Below are positions 22,725-32,700 of a stretch of DNA of 64,000 nt, piece by piece. This stretch comes from Gigantopelta aegis (taxonomy: Eukaryota > Mollusca > Gastropoda > Neomphalida > Peltospiridae). A model generated the notes under the pieces. It made no database searches. It saw only the letters and a list, made by a program, of their open reading frames with translations, and had not been told where the DNA came from. Positions within the stretch are counted from its first letter, which is position 1, and each line of letters opens with the position of its first letter. The position numbers were made by a program, and so were the translations under genes. The stretch is taken from positions 68,262,463 to 68,326,462 of the forward strand of contig NC_054702.1 in NCBI RefSeq assembly GCF_016097555.1, written 5' to 3'.

Positions 22725-23427
22725 TTACTAAACATTATTGAATATAGTATACTAACTTCTAAAATTAAAACTAGCTGCCATTTTAAAGATATCTTTTATT
22801 ATTACTTTGAATATGAAGTTTTTTTCAACTTTCACTCATTATACTCGTCTGGTATCGGACTCATGACATTATTTAGCCTTTGTCGAAATTTATCACCCAC
22901 TGGGCTGCATTTCCAAGCAATCCGATTCTTAGGACGCTTGGAGCCGATGATCCTTCGCCGGTATAAAGGCCTTTCACCCACCATGGGAGAATCCTGTCCT
23001 GGACGGAGGAGCTGGCTGAGGTCGACACCTGTTCCCAAGACACGCGTGCTCTAAATGTGCGCGTTAAATTCTCTAACCTGACCTGACGATGACTCCCAGA
23101 AGAGCAAGTTATGACCTGTCGACGGTTGGCATCCCTAGCATCCTGGCAGCACAAGTCTGCGAGATTCGGTGCTGAGGTCTTCTCGCTTCACTCATCGTTA
23201 CTAAGATCCGAAGATCTCACTAAACCATTCAATCACTAAGTAGCGACAGGCGGTGTTTACAAAGGGTAGGCATGTAATCAACGCGTATATTCCACAATTA
23301 TGGGGTACGATTACAAGCCCCAAGTCCCATCACGAGGGAGATTCAACAGCTTTTCCCACTCTGCCGCTATCTTTAAAATGGCAGCTATTTTAGGAGTTAG
23401 TATATATTCAATAATGTTTAATTTGTT
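22725..23427. mobile_element. Inverted-repeat element, about 700 bp, GC-richer core
   Basis: The outer about 60 bases (22725-22786, aacattattgaatatagtat... through gctgccattttaaaga) are the inverse of 23366-23427. The core (about 22850-23350) is clearly richer in GC than its surroundings and has short open frames on both strands without a recognisable domain. It may be a MITE with long terminal repeats or a processed host fragment carried between them. Class unknown. Confidence 0.55.
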
Positions 23428-23467
23428 AAGCTATATCTGTATAACAAATAGTGTGCTATTATATATA

Positions 23468-25108
23468 CACCTCGTCATAAATATCGCACCACCCAATTTT
23501 GTTCACTAAGTAAAACTGGATCTTCAGCCTCATAAAAATGGTGCTTAGAAAAGCACATTAAACTGTTTATATGGCCTCATGTGAGCGTTCAGTCAGAAAA
23601 TTTACAACACAAGACCGAATTTGAGCACTAAATGAGGGTTTAATTGTAGCAAAGTAAAGTTCACTAAAATCACCGTAAAATACGGTGAAATAAGTATGGC
23701 TGCCGGGGTCGTTACAACAGACACACAACACAGTTCACATTTCATTAATGTCAAACACACTAGTAAGGTCCACAATGACTGGCTAACTCAGTATCTGGTG
23801 TAACCGCCTCGCACTTGGATAACATGTTCTACACGCCTTCTCATGCTTGTCACCAGACGTCTGATGCTCTGTTGAGGGATCTGCTGCCACTCATCATGCA
23901 ATGCATGGGTCAATTCCTGAAGGTTCTGAACTGGAGGATCCCTTGCTCTCACCCTACGTCCCAAAATGTCCCACAAATGCTCAATAGGATTTAGGTCTGG
24001 ACTTCTGGCAGGCCATGGTAGTGTCTCAATGGCGTTGTGTTGGAGATGCTGAACAACAGCTCGAGCACGATGTGGTCTGGCATTATCGTCCATGAAGACT
24101 GGACGTGTGGCGAGAGCATGGTTATCGAAATGAGGCACAACAGCACCGTCCAGGATCAAGTTCTGGTACATCTGTCCATTCAGTGTTCCGGGAACTGTGA
24201 TGAGGTCAAGTTTACAATCATAGGAACAACACCCCCACACCATGACGGATCCACCCCCAAATGGAACCTCAGCTTGAATGTTCCTCTGATCATATGCTGT
24301 GCCTCTCTGCCTCCAAACTCGTGCCCTCCCGTCTGTATGATGCAGCAAAAATCTGCTTTCATCGGACCAGTGGATCCTTCTCCATGTCCTCAGGTTCCAG
24401 CGATTACGTGCTTGGCACCAGGCTAAACGGGCATGGCGGTGCTGATTTGTGAGGAGTGGACGTCTGATTGGTCGTCTTGCTCTCAATCCTGCAGAATTTA
24501 GGCGTCGTCTGATGGTGCTGATGGACACTCTGTTGTATGGATGCCATCCATGTCGCAGCTGTGTACAAGTAGACTTTGGGCTTCGTCTGGCTTGGCGTAC
24601 GAGAGCACGGTCTTCCCTGTCATTGGTTTTTCTGGGACGTCCAGACCTCGGTGCATCCTTCACTTCACCGGAAGCAGTATGTTTACGTATTAGCCTGCTG
24701 ATGACAGTGTGATTAATGTTCAATTGTGTTCCAATAGCACGACATGACATACCAGTCTGGTGCATACCAATAATTCGCCATCTTTGGTTCAGAGGCACTG
24801 GACGCTTGGGCATTTCACTGGTTGGTCAAAATAAAGCTTAATTTATGCCTAAAATCAAATTTTAGCTGTGTCTGCCAACATAACATACACCAAAAGAGGC
24901 TATGTGCATACTGCATTGTTAGCAAACCGACCCCCGGATCAATCATGCTCGACTGAGCATGCACGTGCAGCTCGGAACAGGGTGTGTTTGTGATATTATG
25001 TTCACAGATGTTGTAGTATATTAAATATATACTTGTAGTTTAAAAAACCGAAACTTATATTTTCTAATTTTACTTTAAAATGTGTGGTGCGATATTTATG
25101 ACGAGGTG
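23468..25108 (-). mobile_element. Complete Tc1-like DNA transposon (copy 2)
   Basis: The element is 1641 bp, with inverted repeats of about 25 bp (cacctcgtcataaatatcgc plus acca) at 23468 and 25108 and TA on each side (23466-23467, 25109-25110). One intact transposase ORF lies on the minus strand. Termini differ from the element at 7826, so it belongs to another Tc1 family. Confidence 0.92.
23788..24813 (-). CDS. Tc1-like transposase, intact DD34E
   Basis: The protein has 341 aa, the usual Tc1 length, starting MPKRPVPLNQRWRIIGMHQ. It would excise and integrate its own element. Residues about 5-120 form the double HTH DNA-binding region (MSCRAIGTQLNINHTVISRL is the first HTH), with a GRPRKTNDRED linker near residue 60. 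The DDE core reads HWSDESRF, FMDDNARPHRA and SPDLNPIEHLWD. 34 residues separate the second Asp and the Glu. FGGGSVMVWGCC matches the family. The frame is uninterrupted from Met to the stop after GGYTRY. Its divergence from the transposase at 8039-9100 shows at least two intact Tc1 lineages in one 17-kb stretch. Confidence 0.93.
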   Translation of the reverse strand: MPKRPVPLNQRWRIIGMHQTGMSCRAIGTQLNINHTVISRLIRKHTASGEVKDAPRSGRPRKTNDREDRALVRQARRSPKSTCTQLRHGWHPYNRVSISTIRRRLNSAGLRARRPIRRPLLTNQHRHARLAWCQARNRWNLRTWRRIHWSDESRFLLHHTDGRARVWRQRGTAYDQRNIQAEVPFGGGSVMVWGCCSYDCKLDLITVPGTLNGQMYQNLILDGAVVPHFDNHALATRPVFMDDNARPHRARAVVQHLQHNAIETLPWPARSPDLNPIEHLWDILGRRVRARDPPVQNLQELTHALHDEWQQIPQQSIRRLVTSMRRRVEHVIQVRGGYTRY

Positions 25109-25110
25109 TA

Positions 25111-26001
25111 ATATAACATTTAGACAGACTTTGATCCTATATTGTAATCACTTTGCACTCAAAATCTCTAAAAAAAATTGTAAGATTCTCCACAATATTG
25201 TAATCTTAATTCTGTTTTAACTTACATTGTATTAAATTTGCTTATGTGATAAACAAACAATATTAAAAACAAATTCAGCCAAGCCAAGAAAAACCCCGTT
25301 AAAGTTGAGATTTTGTATTATATATAATAATATGCAAAATTGGAATGTTTAAGCAATAGTGAGTCCATATCAATGTGCAGTATGTGTTTAAAGTAATCCC
25401 ATTTAAAAAGTATGACTGCGAAGATAATATTTATGAAGAAAATGGAATTTACAGGGGTTTTTTTAAAAATTTGTACCTCATGGTGGTAGCTTTGATTCTC
25501 TCGCGTAGAACGAAATCCTTAAACTGTAGACTACATATTAATACATAATTCATGCTATTGACACGTGTTGGCATTTTGGTGCACACAAATTGGAGGGTAT
25601 CTATTATGGCCTGACGTCAACGAAAAACAAAAATTACAATTTTAGTGTACCCTCAAGCACAGGTCCTAGTTTAACTTTAGCATAATATGTAGCCCATGAC
25701 ATAATAAGTATATTTGTATTTTATATGTTAAATCATTGGTCTATTATAGTGCATAATTATGTAGATTAGTTGACCTTTTAATTCACTCACTGCATAGTAA
25801 TTCAGATCCTATGCATAATTCAGTAATGTTTTAAATACTTTTGTTTCCCCACTTGCTGTTTCGTATATAAACCTATGTAAACCTATGTACAAGATAGTAA
25901 ATTACATGACTGTTGCTGGTTCGTTGTTTTTCGGTACTTCAGTTCCTATATGCACACGTTACTTAACTTATTATCACAGGTGGTGGTTTTTACACAAACC
26001 A
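25111..26001. other. AT-rich sequence downstream of gene D
   Basis: This is the 3' flank of gene D on the minus strand. I see no canonical AATAAA close to the stop codon and no other gene. Confidence 0.4.
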
Positions 26002-26524
26002 TCAGGCCAGTTGACACTTGGAAGCAGTTGATCGCTTCCTCAAAGCGCCCAAGCCTTTCGACGATTTTTCGTCCTGGATGGACTTGAACATCCTGTACGC
26101 ATTGTGTTCATCTTGCATCACGTCGTCGAGGTTACGGATGCGCGAGCGCTCTCCGTTCCACGTTATGCCTTGCTGCAAGTCTTCGCTGTTGAGGGTAGCT
26201 CCCTTGACGGTGAACACCCACATGGTCTTGTGTTCTGTGTCGGCCTCGCCCATGTGTATGTACACGGGGTCGAAGAGAAGAGTGTCCAGCACACAGCCGA
26301 GCTGAGACTCGATGACGTCTTTCATGTCCTCGTGACTGGCGTTCACGCCCTTCAGGGTGAAGCACATAGCACCGGGTTTCGAAGGCGGAAGGGTTTTACG
26401 CATGCGTATTGTTGGCAGTTTCATGCTTTTCTTTCGGTGGAGTTTTTTAACTTCCGGTTTTAGGTCTTCTTCGTTGTTTTTACTTTCAAGCACGTCTGGG
26501 GTGCGATGTAATTCTGGGGAAGAT
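26002..26524 (-). CDS. Gene D exon 4 (conserved C-terminal domain)
   Basis: The acceptor is ttctttccag at 26525. The exon opens with one base completing a phase 2 codon, then SSPELHRTPDVLES. A Lys/Arg-rich linker (about 369-390) leads into the conserved domain, which ends near KSIQDEKSS. The tail RKRSTASKCQLA is basic. This exon is GC-richer than its surroundings, as are the matching exons of A, B and C. Confidence 0.8.
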
Positions 26525-26694
26525 CTGGAAAGAAGTAATGAATAAAAAGGTGCTATGAAATAGGTTGTATTACTGTGAATTAAGATGGACTCGCATGCTG
26601 TCTATGCAAGTTTAACGAAGTTACAGCTATGAGTCTCTAGTATTTTATCAAGCCACAACCATTCATAATAAAAACATACCTTTTTTGTCTTTTT

Positions 26695-26725
<31 letters not shown>

Positions 26726-29700
26726 CAATCCAGACATAAAGAAATCTAGTTATGGTGTTTTAGGACAACTGAAGGCTATTACAATAATACTATAGTGTGC
26801 CTGTAGATGATAGTGATGTCAAGGAAACTAACGCTGGACATTAAATGATTCATTAAGGTACCACAACATTTAATATAAAATATAGAAATACAATGTACCT
26901 TTCAAATCTTGTACGATTATTAGTATGTTGACCTCTGTAATATGTAAATAACCTATATTATTTGAAGTTGCTTGTTATTTATTATTTCTAAATAATAAAT
27001 GTTCATGTGATATTATGCTGCTGCTGATATAACAGCAAAATCAGACTGCTCAGAAATAAGGACGGATAACTCCCACATTTTTATGGTCAACCTATATTTA
27101 CTTTTTGCATGTTAGTTGTCATAAAAATAGCATTAATTTAATTCTCTCGAAATTGTAGTATTTGTTTTACAGAATACATGCAAAGGTAAATAGTGGTGTG
27201 CAACTTGAATGTTATAAATAAGATATGGTACATGCAGATGTTCATGCAGGCGGACATTGTTAAAGGTGCAAACTCTATTTTCAACCCGTAAAAATGCAAC
27301 ACATTTGGACAACGTTACATGAGAGTGAAACAAAAGTCTGTGACGTTGAAACGGTGAAATATCTTTAGAAATAGACTAAAACTCGACTCCATTACTGTTA
27401 TTTCTCCAACGCACGTACGTTTTTAAAAATATGAAAACGTTTGTGGTATTAGAAACACCAGGATGACCAGAAACACTTCGGTTGTACGGAAATGGATTAT
27501 CTAAACAATAAAATATAAGTAATGTTTGATTTCAGTAATCATAAACGGCTGTAAGTGAAAAATGTGGATTAGTGTTTAAGACCTGTTTAGATAAGAAACT
27601 CTCACCCAGTTATTAATTAATATCATGGACGGGCACCAGATAGTGGATCATGGAGTCACGACTTCTGATATGGGAATATGGTTTTGTCGTTCAGATTCGA
27701 TGAAGCACATTGCAGGATCTTTTATGACTCCTCGATATATTCTTATGATTTCTTGGATTGTTGTTAATTTCCTGAATCGGATAGGACTGGATTTCAATGT
27801 TTAAAATCTTAACTAATCTCACGAAATCGGCGATTCTGGAGACACTGACAACTCATCTGCCAGCGACTAGAAGTAAAATGGTCTGAGACAATTGAGTTGA
27901 GCTAAAACAGCCACCTTGGTGTCAGCGTCAGTCTGAAGGATACATTCAAACTAATTTTGTCATAAAATCATACCTGGTGAGTGAGCAAGGATTTTTGTTA
28001 GTCAGGTTACGTGTCACATTTGAAAAGATAAGGACAGGGAAGTGGTGCTAGATTGTAAGATGTTGACATGCAAGAGATGCTGCATGACAGTTCCGAAATA
28101 TTATCATTGAAGGCAAAAATGGAGAAGGAGAAACTGACAGAAAATCAACCAAAGGGTGATATTTCCACAACGAATACACAAGAGCCAAAAGGCAGTGTTA
28201 AATGCAGAAAGGTGCTGACGTATATTAAAAGAGATGCAAGGGATACATGGTTTCCTTTTTCCCCCATTCACCGTTTCAGTCTTGGATTACGTGTGAACCT
28301 GGACTTCTCCAAATACGTATTGTACATCACTGCAAGAATGTCAAAGTTTCGAGGGAAGAAGTCTCGAAGATGCATCCGTCGATAACGTCTTGGCTTTGGT
28401 AGGCTCGAGCCAGGACGCCACATGCCCTGTTTCATCACCAACAACTGCGGCTGTTCGAGGACGTGAGGAGGATTGGGAGTACGTTTGGAACTATGGGAAG
28501 TCGATGGTGTGTTTTGAAGTGTTGACATCGTTGGTTTTCTACTTTTAGAACATGTTGTAATAGGTACACAATACAAAAAAGGATAATGGTGTAGCATTAA
28601 CTGGACCATTACTGAGTTAATTCCACCAAATTAAATTATATAGACGGCAATAGTAACATGTTTCTAAAGTTGCTACATGCAATATTTCCATCACAATATA
28701 CATCATGGATATAAATACTTCTAACCCTACACAAAATGGAGTCTATGCTGCTAGTTTTGCGTCTTTAGCTATCCCAGTTCTGCACATGATTTGTAATGCT
28801 ACATTTAGTGACATCTTACAAAAAAATAATAAACATTGACTGGGCATTTACTTTTTTTACGACATAATCTGTCACACATCTCACCAATAATATCTACAAA
28901 CCAATTTCTGAATTCTAAAAAGTATAACTTAATCATATTTTATTATATATGAAAACAGCATACTTGCGACCAGATTTAGGACGGCTGACACCGATGTGGG
29001 TGTTTTTATCGTCTGGACACCAAGGGGGACTGAAACAAGAAAATATGGGTTAATGTTTTATACACACACAAGAAAAGATGAGTTAATATTTTATACACAC
29101 ACACACACGCGCGCGCGCGCGCGCGCGTGTGTGGGCTATTTTCACAAAAAGGGGCAAATAACAGTAAATAACTTTTTTTAAATGTTGTTTTTCATGTTTT
29201 TAATAGTAAAATCTAAAGTAAATAAGATCAGTGATACATTATTTGAATTAACAAATCATACATGATTGTTTTAAATGTACATGAAAATATATATGTTCGT
29301 GTTTTTCGGCTTTTTTACCCTTAAAGCCGCACATCCTAGTTCCATCCAGCGAAAATAAATTATAATTTGGTTAATCTACAAACCTGTAACACACTTAGAT
29401 CACGTTTTTATCAAATGGAGTAAAAAAGCAGGTTTTATATCGATAAATACCATGGGAATCCCCATGTCCCAATTGCTTGAAATAATTTTGAAAGTTAGTA
29501 TTCTGATGTCACCGGTAGATGTCGCTCGAAGCACAACAATGCCTACGTCACGACAAATTTCACAGACTTGGGGTGCGTTCGTTTCACCTCTCCTGGACAT
29601 GTTCCAACCGTTCTGTCCTGGTTGTATCCCCTCTCCAGATATCGTAAGACTTAGCAAAATTATTGGTTTTAAGGGTTTGTAACGTTTTGTATTGAGACAC

Positions 29701-32700
29701 TTAATTAACTGAACGTTATTGTTACTGAAAATGTTCACGAACTGTGAAGAAAAATCTCACAAATGAACAACAACAAATCGGATGTTGATTGCGCGAACCG
29801 TGCACGAGAAAACAAACCGAACCAAAATGATAACGGTCACGTGATATACCAACGTCTGTGACATTGAAATGGAAATATCCCCTCTAAAAATAGATTGGAC
29901 CTCGCTTGCTTAACGGTTTTTTCTCGACAACACGTCTTGTGAAAAAATGCAAAAAATGCATTTCGTGGTTTTACAAACATCAGGATTACCAAAAAGCACA
30001 TCAGGTGAATGGAAATGTGTATTCTAAATAATAAAATGTAAGTAAAGTGCAATTTTATTTGTGAAAAATGGGGTTTAATAGCGAAAAACAACGCCGTAAT
30101 GGTTAACAAATAAACGTAACTAGGGTGTGTCCCTTTAATAGTAAGGCATAATGGTAAACAATTGTCTTTACCTTCATGTCTTTACTGTTTAGTGTTAAAA
30201 CATCAGTGGCAAAGTAAATTAATAATGGTAAATATTTTATAAATGTATATAGATATCTATAATTGTTACTATTACAGGCATATGTAAGATGTAATGCTAG
30301 ACTCGATGATTGTGAAAAATTGTCAAATCTGCCATTATTCAACATATAGGTGACGGTAAAGATAAACTTTATAACGGTAAAGACACATGGCATATCCATG
30401 GTATTTGTGCAGTCTGCAATGTACTTCAGTAATGCATACATACAAATGGCTTTTAAATATATATATACTGAATGAAAAATATAAACGATGGGTTTCTCGT
30501 GTTTTCTGGATACTTAATTAAACTAACGGTAAAGACAAACAATAAGTGTGACACTGAAAAACGTATTTAAAAAAAGTAATAATAACTTGCCTATAAAGCC
30601 AGCTAGTGTCCATGTATTTGACATGTTGGTCTAAACTTGACCTAGATGTGACAGTGCCATCTGGTGGATAATGTTTATACTAATCAAATTTGTGGTCCTT
30701 TTTATAGATAATATAACGATAAAGACAATACAATGAAAATACAAGATACATAATGATTTATTACATTTGTATAACCTATTAATGAAAAGTAATCCATAAG
30801 TAGCGGTTTGTTGAAAGCCTTAGTCTTGAAGATATACAAAAATGTTGACCCCACTTGACCGTAAAAGACCCCAAAAGGACCTTTACATTAGAAGAAGTTT
30901 GCTGGCGTGGCGGTCTATTTTTAGATTAAAAATCATTTATGACGCGCTTCCGTCTAAATATAGACTAGTTACCGAGCCGGACTAGACCATTACAGAGAAG
31001 GGGTGTAATCATACAATATTTACCTGTGCACTACAGGACAATACTGCTGCACGTTGACCCTCGCAGTTGATTGTTTGTGAAACAGGGACATTTTAATCTG
31101 TACATAATGTTTTATTTTGTTTATTTCAGTTTACAATTAGTTTGTTCTTTCTTTCAGACTGACATGCAAACTGAAATAATTATAGTTCACCTGACTCTTG
31201 CACACACTTTATTTTTTTTAAATTTCCAAAACTTTTATCCTTTTTTGACTATATGTCGTCCCAAACTAAAATAATCAAGGAAAAAAAAAAAAAGGATTGT
31301 TTTTAACAAAATTTATAGTATAATAGTATATCTTTACTCCTTTGCATAAATAAAGAATTCATACAACATATTAAAATTTGTCAATTTAGGAGGGTTGAGT
31401 TTCATGAATTTCACACAAAATGTCAAATATCGCGTTTTCGTCAAAATCTTCAAAACCACAACCACCTTAAATTGTAAGATATGTCTACAACATAGTCATT
31501 TTAATTGAAGTTTGTGGTTACTATGGTTATGAAAATGACCGTGGAATATTGCTCAAAAATCGAAAATTGTCTAAAAAAATAAAAATTATTTCGCTATTTT
31601 ATTTTTTTTTGAAATAATTTTATTTAAATTCACAGAAAAAAATAATGTTTTTCTTATTTCCAAAACGTCGATCCTAACTAAAATAATAAAGGTAAAAACC
31701 CTACTCAAGACTGCTAGCTGTTTCTGGTATAGGCCCACGAAATGCACATAACACACAACTCATCCACACCTTGCATCAGCAGCAATGGTACAGCCCACGC
31801 ATGTCAGATGTTTACCGGACAAAAGACACAAAAAAACCACCTTCGTGTCGTTTATAAGACAAAAATTACAAATATTACACATTTAGCATAATCTACAATC
31901 AATCCCAAAGTCATAAGAGCCCATAAAATCGAGAAATTGATACATTTGTTTACAAACTTTGACGTTTTCACTAAGGTCGCAACAGCAGATATATGGAGTG
32001 CGCATGCGCTGAGAGTAAGAAAGTTCGTAAACTTCACTTTTTTCAATTAAAAAATGACGGATTATAATCTGCACCAATCAAAAAAATATTTACACTGATA
32101 GCTCGGCAAGTATCTCAGGCATTAATTGGCTAGCGAACTGGGATGAAACCGCCCCCTGTCAAAATGCTTGACACGGGGAATCCCTTCGAGTCCCCGATTT
32201 TAGCAGGGAATCCTCAAGCTTTTCCATTAGGAATAAAATTTAAACGATTTAAAAACATGAAAAATGACGGTGGAAAAATCAATCAGAAAAATATAACAAA
32301 ACTATTTTCGGGTACAAAAATGGTTAAAGTTCCATATTCTGAGCGAAATGGCTCGCGATCGCCGTTTTATTAAAATAAAAATGGTGTTGACAGTGAAAAA
32401 GCCAGTGTTAAAACGTTATTTACCATTGAATTTAATTAGGTCAGCGCTCAGTGAGCAAACTTCTTCTAATGAAGGTCAAAGTCCCTTTGGGTACTTACAG
32501 TAATAGTAAACTTTACCATGTAAAAGACCAATGAGCATGGAATCCATTTTTAACAAAACAGGCCACAAAAAAACTTTTTATAGGCCTTTTACTGACCTGG
32601 CAACGTCTATTATAAACAAAGAGTGACCTTTATTTCACATTAGTATGTACGCTTTCGATATTAATTAGAACACATTTTAAAATGTGTCAGTGGGAATAGA

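Noticed and set aside
26018..26463. Plus-strand ORFs of 95 and 119 codons
   Set aside because: They are antisense shadows of gene D exon 4, where high GC content keeps opposite frames open.
28068..28385. 105-codon plus-strand ORF
   Set aside because: Its 3' part overlaps exon 3 of gene D antisense. The Lys/Glu-rich 5' part is suggestive, but nothing supports an exon on this strand.
32143..32373. 76-codon plus-strand ORF in intron 1 of gene D
   Set aside because: Lys/Asn-rich frame in AT-rich DNA without domain or homology to the family, and on the strand opposite to gene D.
30876..32497. Large DNA transposon bounded by attagaagaagtttgct repeats
   Set aside because: The inverted match is short and imperfect, no target duplication is seen, and the interior has no transposase. 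Chance or a degraded element are equally likely.
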